A stretch of DNA of 64,000 bases, taken from assembly GCA_023213315.1 (NCBI GenBank), contig JAKCPI010016390.1:1-64000 (forward strand), written 5' to 3'. The translations under genes and the position numbers were made by a program. Below the pieces are notes generated by a model, which saw only the letters and a list, made by a program, of their open reading frames with translations, did not search any database and was not told the DNA's origin. Positions 42,601 through 56,800 of this stretch are shown piece by piece. Within the stretch, counting starts at the first letter, position 1. The number at the start of each line of letters is the position of its first letter. Source of the stretch: Euborellia annulipes (Eukaryota; Arthropoda; Insecta; Dermaptera; Anisolabididae).

Positions 42601-45600
42601 AAATTTCCACAGGCTATGTGTATTTTAAATGTTGACTGCTTGAAATAAATAAACTATCTTTATTTTTCAAAATTTTACTTCCATATTTGGATATTTTATA
42701 CATGATATAGAGCCCTAAATAAATATAAAATTTCATAAGAATTGGAAAATTTTTTTTTAATGTGTAAAAAGTTCCAAAGGGGACCAGGGACCCCCCTTTT
42801 GAATCGAAATTATCATGCAAATCCCCATAGGGATTTAATATTGGCTCTATGAAAGGAAGAGCCGGGAAATGATTTGAAAATACATGAGTAAAGTGTACTT
42901 CAAACAATTTTCAGGGCAAATTGAGAATATATATTTTAAAGAGAATCTAAAGAATAATTGATTTATGAATTTTAACCAAAATCCTTAGCGTCACTTTTGA
43001 GAAAATCGAAAAAAACTGAAAAAGTACCTCAGTAAAGTACTAGTACTCTTTGGTCGATTTTGTTCAAAAACTTATTTTGAGTGTCTGGGCGGGTTCCTAA
43101 CTTAAATATAAAATTTCAATCCCGTAGCTCAATCCCTTCATGCTTAAAATCGTTACACAAAGACAGACAGACCTCAAAACATCTATATCCATCAAACCTC
43201 GACATCGATTTTTTGACATGATCGCAATAGATTCTCTATCTCTATATATTACATATATAGGTAAGAGACAGTAAAACGCAAATGGTCCTGGTCGCTGAAG
43301 CCCCTTTCAATCTCTGAGGAAGTAAAAAATAAAATAGGTCTAAATTAATAATATTTTGTCTTTCTCTACATGTTTCAGTATCATCATTTAAAATTAAACG
43401 TAATGCCGACTGGTCATAGGAGGAAGAAGAAGAGAACACGTGTAGGCATATATATAGCTAGTAGAAGAAATGCCGAGGAAGAAAAGCACGAGAATTCATC
43501 CACTTACTACTCCCCGAGTGAAGCTTTTAGTCATATGCATCATTTGGTTATTACTACTTTTACTTTCTCTTACCCTATATATGAAATATATAGAGAGAGA
43601 AAGTATTGCGATCATGTCAAAAATTCGATGTCGAGATTTTGATGGATATACATGTTTTGAGGTCCCCTGAGTCCAAAAAAGTGGGTCCCGCAAATTGGTC
43701 TGTGTGTGTGTGTGTATGTGTGTGTGTGTGTGTGTCTGTGTGTATGTATGTGTGTGTGGACAGATTTTTAGCATGAAGGAGTTGAGCTAGCGGATTGAAT
43801 TTTATATTTAACTTAGGTACCTTTGAAGAATCTCAAAATAAGCTTTTGAACAAAATCGGCCAAAAAGTACTAGTACTTTACTGATGTACTTTTTCAGTTT
43901 TTTTCGATTTTCTCAAAATTCCCTCCAAGGATTTTTTTTAAAATTCATAAATGAACTATTTTTTTAGATGCCCTTTAAAATGTATATTCTCATTTTGCCG
44001 TTGAAATCTTCTGAAGACCACTTTACTCTTGTTCTTCATAGGAAAGATAGAAATGGTTGCCATGGTAACGGAATTTAAATCTTTTTCTTTTTATTAGATT
44101 AAAAATCAATTATTATTTAAATTCCCATTTTTTTTAAATTTATTTGTGTCTTTAATTGTTTCAAAGAAAACATATATGTCTCTCTCTCACTTGCAAACAT
44201 TATCGTCTCTCTCTACTCTTTTAAATTCCCTTTCCACCTTATCTTCGCATAGGAACAATGTTAATTTCCTATAGGGATTTGTATGTTAATTTCGATTCAA
44301 AAGGGGGTCCCCTTTAGAACTTTTTAGGCATTTAAAATTTTTTTTCCAATTCTTATGAAATTTTGTATTTATTTACGATTCTATATTGTGTATAAAATGT
44401 CCAAATATGAGATTAAAATTTTGAAAAATAACCATAGTTTATTTCAAGCAGTCAACATTTAAAATGCAAGTTTGAAACAAAGGTGCTATCGGAAACTAAA
44501 TATATCTCGACACAAAAAATCTGGTGTGACCAGCACGGTGCACAACTTTCTCTTACCGAAGGGTAAGAGAAAGTTGTGTGCTGTGCGCCAGTCACACCAG
44601 ATTTTTTATTTAAGATTTAAATTTTTAAGTGTTGGTTCTCGTTGAAACATTTTGTAAAATGAAATTAAATATACAAATTAAACACTAGTTTATTTGTTTC
44701 AAGGTTTTATTAATTAAAAATTAACACTTAATCAGGTCAATTCTCTAAAAACAGACGTTAAAATTTAAAATAAACAAATGGGTGTTAAAAAGTAATGTAA
44801 AAACAATCAGCGTTAAAAAAATGCTATTCTCTAAACAAAGTTTTAACAGCGACGTTAACATGTTGCTTTCTTTTATTTCAAAGCTATCAAAATTATAGCC
44901 TTACTTTTTAGGTTAGGGACGCCATTTTTATTTTAAACACGTTGTTAAAATATTAAAGGCATCTCCTAGACATGGCATTAATTTTTAACACTATTTACTA
45001 AATGTTAACGCTTTGGCTTTAAATCTTTGTTTACAGAATAGCTATTTGAGGCAAGGTACAGAATAGCTATTTGAGGCAAGGAAGTGATTTTGAATAGCAT
45101 TTTTTAACGCTGATTGTTTTTACATTACTTTTTAACACCTATTTGTTTATTTTAAATTTTAAAGTCTGTTTTTAGAGAATAGACCTGAATACGTATTTCG
45201 ATAATTACTTATCATCAGAAGGGATTACATTCTAATTTATTCTAAATTTATTAGTAATTGTCGAAATACGTATTAAGTGTTCATTTTTAATTAATCAAAC
45301 TTTTGAAACAATAACCTGAGTGTTTAATTTCTATATTTAATTTTAATTTACTAAAAAGTAATTCTTAATAGAAAATAATCCAAAATAATCAAATTTCATA
45401 TTAGGAAATTTGATTATTTTGATTTTTTTAATTTTTAAGAATTAACTAAATTAAGATAACAAATTTGTGAGATGAGTTTGTGTTGGATTGGACAAAAATT
45501 GCGCAACTATTATGACCACCCAACCAGTAATGGCCACTTTTTACAAAAAAAAAACAAGGGAACAAACAATTCGTTTGTTCATATTTAAGCTTTCTACCGT

Positions 45601-48600
45601 AGACTCCGTAGTATCGCTCAAATTTGATTGATACAAATAAATAAACACGAGGTTATTTGTATCAATCAAATTTCAGCCCTCCCACTAATTCGTTTGTTTT
45701 CTACACTCTGAAAAAATTTTATCATTAATCCCCACTGTTTTAACTTCCCGTCCTGAACTGATTTTTGATATTCGTTGATTGAAGCATTTCTCATTAATCC
45801 TAAACGTCGATTCGTTATTAAATTTATTTTTTTTTTAAAGCTTCTATTAAAAATTTCTTTTCTTTTGTGCCCATGACTGTTTGAAGAAAAATATCAATGT
45901 TTCAGCTTTAATTATTATTCATTTATAATGTGCTTAGATAACTCATCTACTATGACCATAACTCGGATTTTTACTAATGTTAATACCCTGAGCGTCAAAG
46001 AAAACCCAACATTTTGTTTCTTCTTAAGAAGACCTGTTCTAATCTACCTTAATGATACTCTTATTTAAGAATCATTTAATATGAAATATCTTATACATTT
46101 CTAAGTAAATTTTACACAAATAAATTTAATCAATTTAATACAATTTAAAGAAAATAAAGAAAAATATGTCGATTTTCAATTTGAGGGACAAACCAACATA
46201 ATCTCTATGTTTTGTTGGATATTAATTAAAAATTTTGTTTTTATAAGAATTTCCAATAAAATAGACAGAGAAAAACAGAAATGTTTTAAAATTTGAGAAA
46301 TTTGGCGTTAATAAAAAAATTTTTTTTATTGAAATTGTAATTATTTATAGGGTCCGACCGAAACAAGATTTTCAGCCGAAATCGAAACCGAAACCGAATA
46401 TTCGGCCTCAATCTTAGTTTCGGCCGAAACCGTAACCGAAACCGAAACTTGTATTTTTTTTTTTGAAATTTTTTCTGCCTCTCGTGAAAATCATTTTACC
46501 TTTTTTTTTTTAGGGAGACTAAATTTTTTTCTCGAACTTTTTTTTGCATGCGAAATCTTTTCTGACTCAGGTTTCGACCGGCCGAAAGTTTCGGCTATTT
46601 TTGGCCGAACCGAAACTACGGCCGAAACCAGGATTTTTGGCCGAAACTGGCCGAAACCGAATATTCGGTCGGTTCCTAATTATTTATTAAAATGATATGA
46701 ATTTCTGTTAAATTTACTTAGAAATGTACAAGTTATTTCATATTAAATGTTTCTTGAATTAAAGTATCATTAAGATAGATTAGAATAGGTCTTTTTAAGA
46801 AGAAACAAAGTTCACTTGAGTCGGAACAAGTGCACAGTACTTGATAACGGCTGCAGAATAACCAGTCGAAAAGTTGGATAGTATTTATATTTTTAATAAA
46901 TAATTAATAACAAAATGTGGCCTATAATTAAAAATTTCCTTAATAATCAAGAAACAAAGTGTTACGTTTTCATTGACGCGCAGCGTATAATCGATAAAAA
47001 ATATATGCCTAAACGAAATTAAACATCAAATGAGTCTTAGATTATTAATGAAGAAAGTGATATAAAAATCAACAGAGGAGATTGTTTTTAGAATTTTTTA
47101 TTGAATCATTTGGAGATTGATTTCATCTATGTTACAGGTCAATAATTATAATTAGTAATATTTTGAAAGAAATTACATGCCTTAGAAGTGATTGGATTAA
47201 AAATAAAAATTTCTTCTTCCTATCGATTTTCTTACAAAATTTTATCTATTTATTAACTTAAATGAAATCGATCTCTCATCTCTCAAAGATAAATTAGAAC
47301 AGCAGAATCTTTACTCACAATATATTAAAAAATATGTTATGACTGGTCGCACAGCACACAACTTTCTATTACCTTCGGTAATCGAAAGTTGTTTTTTTTG
47401 TGTCTAGATATATTTAGTTTCCACCGATATATTGTATTAGGATACAAGATGTAAAATTTATAAACATTTAAAAAAAATTATCGATTATTTTCGGGAACAT
47501 GGGTTAGAAAGGTCAAATGATTTTCACGAGAGGAAAGAATTTTGACTAAAAAAAAAAAATGTCCTCAGGAGAGAAAAAAACAAAAAAAATCCAAAACTAG
47601 ATTTTTTACTTTCTCTTACCTCTATATATGTTAATATATATAGAGAGAAAGTATTGGTTTCATGTTAAAAATTCGATGTTGAGATTTTGATGGACATACA
47701 TATACATATTTGAGGTCCCCTGAGTCCGAAAAAGTCGTTTTCGCGACATGGTCTGTCTGCCTGTGTTCAATTTTAAGCTACGATTCAATTTTGAGCTACG
47801 AAGTTGAAATTTTATATTTAAAAAATTAGGCACCCCCCTGAGGCATGAAAATAAGCTTTTAATCAAAATCGGCCAAAGAGTACTAGTACTTTACTTTTTC
47901 AGTTTTTTTTCGATTTTCTCAAAATTCGCTCCAAAGATTTTGATTAAAATTCAAAAATCAATTATTTTTGAGATGCTCTTTAAAATGTATATTTTCATTT
48001 TGGCATTTTGAAATCTTATGAAGCACACTTTACTATTGTACAGTGAGGGACAATATTAAGTTCCATCCATGCGTTTTCTACTTGTGATTATTTCACTGTT
48101 TTTTTAAAATAAAATGAAAATTTTTGTTGGAAATTTTCTAAGTTTGAACCATGAAAGTTTCCATTTAAAAATATATAATATTTTTTTAAAAACAATGAAA
48201 TAATTACAAATAGAAAACGCATGGGTGGGACTTAATATTGACTCTCACTGTACTTCATAGGAAAGATAGGAAAAATGCTTACCATGGTAACAAAATATAA
48301 ATAGAAGTTAAGTATACTTGGACAAATCGTAAAGGTTATGGAGAAAATACAACAGCGGTTGATTTCCACATTAAAATAATTTATTTGGCAAATATTTCGG
48401 ATTGTCTACGCAATCCATCCTCAGTTCATCAAATTATACATATGTGAAACGTGTTACAAATGATAAAAATTTGCTTTGAGAAGCCATTATATAAATTAGA
48501 GAGGACGTTTTTATTGTGCAAGCCACTGGGGGAAAAATTACATCTGTAAGTATCTGATATATTTGATTACAATGCCTTTTACAAAAAATAATTTTTCACA

Positions 48601-51600
48601 GTGACTCGCTTGGCGAGCGCAAGTTTGTGAAAAATTATTTTTTGTAAAAGTCATTGTAATCAATTATATCTGATACTTACAGATAATTTTTCCCCAGTGG
48701 CTTGCACAATAAAAACGTCTTCTCTAATTTATAGAATGGCTTCTCAAAGCAAATTTTTATCTAAATTAAATTGTATGCTGGGTATGTGAGATTGGAGTCG
48801 GGAGGAATAAACCAGCGTTGTTGAACACCTTTACACTTTTATTCTAAGCAGACGTTTCGGTAACCATAACGGTTGCCATCTTCTGTGCCAATCAAAGTTT
48901 TTTAAAGTGTCCATATCATATATGATAATATTCTAATGTTCGGCAAGAGCCGAGCGCTCCAGGCTGATGCTTCCTATGCATTACAATATTATAATATATG
49001 ACAGGGACACCTTAAAAAACTTTCATTGGCACTGAAGATGGGAACCGTTATGGTTACCGAAACGTCTGCTTAGAATAAAAGTCTAAAGGTGTTCGACAAC
49101 GCTGGTTTTATTCTTCCCGACGCAAATTTTTATCATTTGTAACACGTTCCACATCTGTATAATTTGATGCACTGAGGATGGATTGCGTAGGCAATCCGAA
49201 ATATTTGCCAAATAAATTATTTTAATGTGGAAAGCAACCGCTGGGGTATTTTCTCCATAACCTTTACAAAATATAAATATATTTCTAGGTTTATAAATTT
49301 TATATTTTGAATTCAAATGTACCATACTGTCGTAAACTAAATATATGTCGACACGAAAAATCTGGTGTGACAAGATCACAACTTTCGATCACCGAAAGTA
49401 AGAGAAAGTTGTGTGGTGTGCGACCAGTCACAACAGATTTTTTCTACAATAATTTGTTAAAACAACAAATTATTTTATCTTGACTTGAACCAATACTGTT
49501 TGTCATTTTTTCAGAATCAAATCAATTTACGAGAAAAAAAAATATTATCACGATAATGGATTGGCATTTGATTGTCCTTCACTATTCCATTAGAAAGTTT
49601 TTGAATACCAGAGATGCCTCTTCTTGTTTGCCTCTGACAAGTTGCTTTCCAAGTTATGGAATTGTTGCAAAGTTGCTTACTGCCTTTGCCTCTTCCCAGT
49701 AATATCTTCAAACAAGTTGCTAATTGGTCGATAGAATGTAAGATGAATATTCGAAAACTTAGTACCCAAGATTTAACCAAACCACCAACAGCTGACACAT
49801 TTTGCCGATCGTGAAAATAATCTAATCGACAAACTAATTGCAAGAACGTAAAGAAAAGCTTTCATCGTTATTCAATTAATGACGTTTTTGAAATGTAAGA
49901 CGAGCTTTTTTTTTACCAGTAAAATGATTACTTAAAAATTATGAAAATTTTAAATTGAAAATATTGAATTATAGTCAAAAGGAGATTCAAAGGGAGAGTA
50001 ATTCAAGAAAACGAATTAAAAATGTGATATTGAAAAATTTAAAGGAGTTAAACCTAAAAGGTTTATTGAAAAATTTAAATGGGTTAAGATATATTTTTAC
50101 GCCCTCGGGTCTTGGTGCAGTGGTTAGCGTGCTGGCCTTCTGTACCAAGGGTCACGGGTTCTCATCCCGTGTCATGGGAATTTCAATTTAATTAGCTAAC
50201 AATAAATTGAAATAAATAGAGAAATGGCCTCCGTTGCCGAAAAATCCTTAATTAAAAAAAATATATATATTTTTCTATTTGATAGGATTCCGAGTTTTTT
50301 AAAACAAAACTTTATTTGACCCCAGACACTGTTTCGTCCAGTTGCTGTAGGACTTCTTAAAGTTTTGTTTTAAAAAACTTTTTGACTTTGAAATGAAACC
50401 TCTTGGTCCGAATCCTATTGAATATTGTGAAAAAGGTTACTGAGCTTCATCTAATTTAAAATATTATTTGGTTGCCTGGTTGTCATATCGGTGTACAATA
50501 ATTAGGACTGCGCAACATAATCGATTATTTATCGATTATTTTTGGAAAATATGCGTTTGAAAAGACAAATGATTTTCACGAGAGGGAAAAAATGAAAATT
50601 TTACGAAAAATTTGAAGTTTTACAAAAAATTTTCTTTTCATAATTGATTATTTTTTCCATAATCAAAATAATCGATTAATCGGAATAATCGATTATTTTT
50701 CATAATCGATATTCGATTATTTTTTTCCATAACACTAGTCGACAAAAATGAACTTTTTTTCTTTCACAAGAATGAAGATATGAAATTCTAGAAGTATTTT
50801 TCATGCTGAATTCAAATATCAATTCAGTTTTTCCCCATCAGGCACAGTTTTAGAGATATAGAGCAAAATAGATTTTAGTCGAAAATGGGCTCTAAAACGG
50901 CTTTTATTTAAAATGTTCAAATTATTTTTAACGCGACACCTCGTCAAATTATGCAGATAGTTAGAATACATATAAATTTTAAGTTTCATCCCAATCGGAG
51001 GTCATTTAGACGTGCCTCAAACGGCTTAAAGTTTAGAAAAATCGAAATTTTCAAGATTTTTTGCTTTGGTCACCCCTAATACAATTTTAGAGATCCCTGA
51101 ATGAAAAAAACATATATGTACGATATTCTATAGTTCTTTGGCTTTCTAAAAAAGCATTCATTCGTAAAAATCTGTTAATTATTAACGAAATTATTAATAA
51201 AAACGTGAGCAAAGAAAAAACACAAGTACACTCACTGGTCGAAAAAAATGGACTTCAATTTAATTAAAAAGCGAACCCTATCCACGAGAAGCTAATGTAT
51301 CCTCTCTGAGCATCGGGTCACGGGCCCTAACTTTATTTATATTATTAAAAAAAAATATTTTTTGAATCTCATATCTTTCTTTATACTTCTAAAAGAACAA
51401 GAGGTCCATTTTTTTGTCCAGTGAATGTACTTGTGTTTTTTCTTTGCTCACGTTTTTATTAATAATTTCGTTAATAATTAACAGATTTTTACGAATGAAT
51501 GCTTTTAGAAAGCCAAAGAACTATAGAATATCGTACATATATGTTTTTTCATTCAGGGATCTCTAAAATTGTATTAGGGGTGACCAAAGCAAAAAAATCT

Positions 51601-53788
51601 TGAAAATTTCGATTTTTCTAAACTTTAAGCCGTTTGAGGCACGTCTAAATGACCTCCGATTGGGATGAAACTTAAAATTTATATGTATTCTAACTATCTG
51701 CATAATTTGACGGGGTGTCGCGTTAAAAATAATTTGAACATTTTAAATAAAAGCCGTTTTAGAGCCCATTTTCGACTAAAATCTATTTTGCTCTATATCT
51801 CTAAAACTGAGCCTGATGGAAAAATTCTAACTACATATCTGAATCCAGGGTGAAAAAATGCACTAGGTTCACTAATCAGATATCTTGTGAAAAAAACCTT
51901 GTCGACTAGTGTAATTATTGTCGCATTACACGGGATGCAAACCCGCGACCCTTGGTACAGAAGGCACTGGACCAAGGCCCGAGGGCTTAAAAATATATCT
52001 TTTTAGATTGTTTGTAGATGGCCGTAAGGATGATCACTTTTATTATAAGGACATCGGCCAAAAATAAATACTTTTGGGTATTTTCCGTTTATTTGTAAAT
52101 ATTTCGATTCCAGTGAAGTAGAATCATCTTCAGTGAAAACATCTGTTGATTCTACTGAAGATGATTCTATCTCACTGGAATCGAAATATTTACAAATAAA
52201 CGGATAATACGCAAAAGTATTTATTTTTGGCTGATGTCCCTTTAAATTTTTCAATAAACCTTTTAGGTTTAACTCCTTTAAATTTTTCAATATCACATTT
52301 TTAATTCGTTTTCTTGAATTACTCTTCCTTTGAATCTTCTTTTGACTATAATTCAATATTTTCAATTTAAAATTTTCATAATTTTTAAGTAATTTTTTAC
52401 AACATCCCTAATAATAATAGAAAAGGTTTTTAATGAAGTAATTAATTGAAATCAAACTGGTTGTTGTCTAGAAAGCGGAGATAGAGAAAGCCTCCCTAGA
52501 GAGATGCGGGATATTCTTTTATAATTTTTTTTTTTAGGATTATCCCGCAGATCCCGTGGGAACAGGGTTATTCTCAGACTCTTAATTTGCGGATTTTATC
52601 CCTATTACAAATATTAATTTTATTATTCAATTAGAATATCAATCTAATTCTCAAATTTTGTATCTCTCATTCTCCCTGTTCTGGTGCAAGGGCGGATACA
52701 GGGTAAGGGGGTAATTACCTCCCCCCCCCCCTCGAGATTTGAGAAAAAAATTTTTTTTGGGAATTAAATTTTAATTTCAAAATTTGATTTGTATTTATAT
52801 TCTGGTAAACAAATACAGAATGCACCTTTAAATTATCGAAAATAAGAAAAAATTGTGCTTAATTCATTGGTTGATTAACGAGACAACAATATAAACATGC
52901 AGATGACATGTGTAGAAGCGTTGAATCTTAAATGAGATGTACTTCACTACTACTTAACTTTGTTGCAATTATTCAAAAAAAAATTTTTTTTTTATTATTT
53001 TAATAAATGTTTATAAATTACCAATGTACTTTTTTTTTGTAATTTTTCCTTTAAATTTAATATTGTGGACCTACCTCACCGATATTCCCAGGGCCTAAAT
53101 GTGTCCAGCCCTGTTCAGAGCGAATTTTAAGTGCACAAAATTAGATAGGTCGAAATAAAATATTATATAAAATTTTTTTTTTTTGATCAAATAGCAGAAC
53201 TTCTATTTGAAATTTTTTTTTTGCCATATAAGTTTGGACCAACCTATTGATCACTCATTTCAGTAGCGTAACGTTTTTTAGCTGGGCCCCCCCGCAAACC
53301 TTTATTTCGGGCCCCATTATTAGACCATACAAAAAAATATTTTTAAAATACCTTATATCCCTGAACCCTGAGGGCCCGGGCCCTCTCAATGAGAAATTTT
53401 CATTAAATTTTTTACGGTTTGTATCGGAGCCCTGAGGGCCCCGGGCCCTCTCAAAGAGAAATTTTCATTAAATTTTTTACCGTTTTTATCGAGGAACCCT
53501 GAGGGCCCCGAGCCCTCTCAAAGAGAATTTTCATTGTTTTTTTTCCGTTTTTATCGGAGCCCTGAGGGCCCCGGGCTCTCCCAAAGAGAAATTTTCATTA
53601 TTTTTTTTTTATCTAAATTTTTCCGTTTTTATCGGAGCTACAGATATTTAGCCCGGCCCGGCCCGTGGGTCCCCAAGGTCCGGGGCCCCCCGCATCCCGG
53701 GGTCTGCGTTACGCCACTGACTCATTTGTAGGGTATACGAAAAAGTCTATGGAAGACATTCCCGAATTCTTTTTCAACTAATATATTC

Positions 53789-53823
<35 letters not shown>

Positions 53824-56800
53824 TTTGTAGAGACTGAGCCTTGTTTTCAAATTTATTTTATTTATTTAAAAAAAAAAATATTTAACAAAAATACCTAACA
53901 TTTTTTTAAATTTCCCGGGAAGATAATTATTTTTTTTTTCCGTGAGTATTTTTAATCTTTTAGAAATTGTTTATATTTGAAATTAAATAATTATACCCTC
54001 CCTTCCTTAAATTCATCCCTATCCCAATATAAAATTCTGAAACGTCCAATGAAACCTAGTTTAATGATTAATAATAACAATAAAATACATTATTAATTAA
54101 ATTAATCTTATTAAAAAAAAAAAAAAAATAATTTTTTGTTATTTAAAAAATAATCATATTTATTTTATAATAATATAGTATGAATATAAATTAAAACAAT
54201 TTTTCATCTCTAATTATTGTATTCTAAATGTATATTATTTTTGTGTACTCTTTGGCATAAGGCATAAGGAGAGTGGGGGTAGAAGCTGTTCTTTGGCGCT
54301 CAAATCTGCCTTATCATCAATAGCAAAGCGGGAAAGGCGTTAGTTGAGTGAGATTCAAAGAGTGATTAATAACCTGTGTTAAAGTTTTTAATTATTCATT
54401 TCCCTCGTCAAACGCTTCATGGCTTCCTTTGATCGCACGCGTCCCAGCTCAAATGCTCCTTCAAAAAAGCGTATTTCTTCTAAACTCAACTAAATCATTT
54501 AAGGTAAATTTCATTTCATTCGTATTATTGATTCTCTTTTTAAATATGACTTGACTATAAATAGAATTCCTTAACATTAATTTATTTTTATATACGGTAC
54601 TTGCACGTAATGATTGTTGGAACAAAACAAATTATTATTTTAATAAATTTCAAAACTTTCTCTTACATATATATGTTAATGCAATATTTATATAGAGAGA
54701 AAGTATTGTATTCATGTTGATGTCGTTATTTTTGATGCAAATACGTTTTGAAGCTCAGTGAGTACAAAAAATCTGGTGTGATGGTGGCACAGCACACAAC
54801 TTTCTCTTACCTTCGGTAATCGAAAGTAGTGTTCTGTGCTTGTCACACCAGATTTTTTGTATCGACATATATTTAATTTCCGCCGATATATTAGAATTCA
54901 AATTGTAAAATTTATAAACATGGGAAAATATTTATATTTTGTTACCATGGCAACCATTTCTCCCATCTTTGCTATGAAGTACAAGAATAAATTGGTCTTC
55001 AAACAATTTTGAGAGCAAAATGAGAATTGTTTGAAGCACACTTTACTCTTGTACTTCATAGGAAAGATGGGAGAAATGGTTGTCATGGTAACAAAATATA
55101 AATATTTTCCCATGTTTATAAATTTTACATCTTGAATTCTAATATATCGACGGAAACTAAATATATGTAGATAGAAAAAATCTGGTGTGACAAGCGCAGA
55201 ACACAACTTTCGATTACCGACCATTCACACCTGATTTTATAAAGTAGGCTCACTAGTTACTCTTGTTGCCAACAGAATGCGTTCTCTTGGATTGTTAGTG
55301 AAGAAGGGGAGTAAATGTATAGCTGTGGAGGGGAGACGAGATGCCCCGCCCCATTGGATCCTGGTCAGTTGAAAATCTCCAACTCGAAATGAGCCCTATT
55401 GAAAAGTACAGGCGCTCCGTCTGTGCATTTGTGTGAGTGTCGCTGAAGCGAGCGTTACCATTCTCCCCACCACTGCCTGTAATCTTCCTCTTACGAAGGG
55501 GCTCTCTCTCTCTCTCTCTTTTTAGTGTTTTGGCGCATAATTTCAATTAAATAATACAAAGAACACAACTTTCAATTACCCAAGGTAATAGAGAATTGTC
55601 TATTGTGCGACCAGTTATAATTAAATTTCGAATCCCTTTTTACTTTCTATATATGAAATATGCAGCGGCGTAACTAGCCTTTGAGGGCGGAGGGGGCGAA
55701 GCTCAACTAGGTCGCCGTTTTTCAAGTTGTAATATAATTTTAAAGAAATCTATCAATTTTTTGGACAATCTATGGAAAGAATATGATAAAATCACCGTAC
55801 CTGGGCTATATTTTAGATGCCTTAGGGCGCCTATTTCGGTATCGAGGGGCGCCAAAGGCTTGAAGCGCCTGGGGCGGAGGGGGCAAGCGCCCCCCTTCGC
55901 CCCCACCTAGTTACGCTACTGGAAATATGTATAGAAATTATTGCGATCATGTCAAAAATTTTCTAAACCAGGGGTGGCCCATCCAAATGATCTTGCGGAA
56001 CACTTTGCTCCGCGGGCCGCATATAAAATTATAAATAAAAAAATAAAATATATATATTGTAAGGAGAAGTGGCTGAATATATAATTTAAAATGAAGAGAT
56101 AAAGGTAGTCAAAGAAAAATAATTTTTTATTTTGCTTTATTGAACAACACTGTCGACGTTTCGGCCGATTCTTTCGGCTTTCATCAGACGTGTGTTTTAT
56201 TTGCTTTGAGCTTAGAGGGGCTCTTGGCTGAGTGGTGGTCAATCAATCAGTCAGTCAGTCAATCTTGAACCAGAAGTCATGTCAACTGACGAATGTTCTC
56301 ACCTATATCAGGAGTTGCCAAGAGCCCCGAGGCAAACAAAACACATGTCCTGATAAAGGCCGGAAGAATCGGTCGAAACTTCGACATTGTTGTTCAATAA
56401 ATCAAAATAAAATATTTTGTTTTGGCTACATTTATCTCTTCATTGTAAAATAAATATATTTTGTGAATCTCACGGGTCGCAAAAATGTTCAAGGTCCAAG
56501 GACCGCGGGTTGGCCACCCCTTTTCTAAACCAAGCATTTCAAACTCGTGGCCAGAAAGCAATTTTTGAGAACCTTATAAATTTTGGTTTGCTATTTTGTT
56601 ATGGATACTATAATCAAAAAAGACACAGCTTCCATTTTTGCATCTTTTTATCTCTTGTTTATCTTTTTTTTTTTTAAAGATATTCACAAATTTTGGTTTC
56701 CCCATTCTTCCACCACTTTCTTCTTGCTTATTGATTCCGCATTTTGGCATTCACTTCTTTGAGCATTTTTTTTTCAATGTCTTTAAAATTATTCTCGAAG

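Larger units (their letters stand above)
48303..49265. mobile_element. Penelope-like double fold-back, 13-bp TSD
   Basis: 963 bp inserted in the CTTTCTC repeat with duplication ACAAAATATAAAT (48290-48302, 49266-49278). The outer arms (TAAAGGTTATGGAGAAAATA and inverse) carry inverted hammerhead-like motifs at 48388-48427 (minus) and 49169-49208 (plus). An inner fold-back (about 48790-49130) carries another inverted pair at 48848-48890 and 49028-49070. A further hairpin lies around 48540-48690. Confidence 0.6.
49938..52388. repeat. 2.45-kb palindromic region with SINE in both arms
   Basis: Left arm 49938-50165 and right arm 51930-52388 are inverted copies (GTAATTCAAGAAAACGAATT / AATTCGTTTTCTTGAATTAC). 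Each carries a SINE fragment (50100-50165, 51930-51990). A hammerhead pair is inserted in the right arm (about 52010-52244). The centre holds the 50743-51911 fold-back. Open frames at 49955 and 52003 are arm artefacts. Confidence 0.65.
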
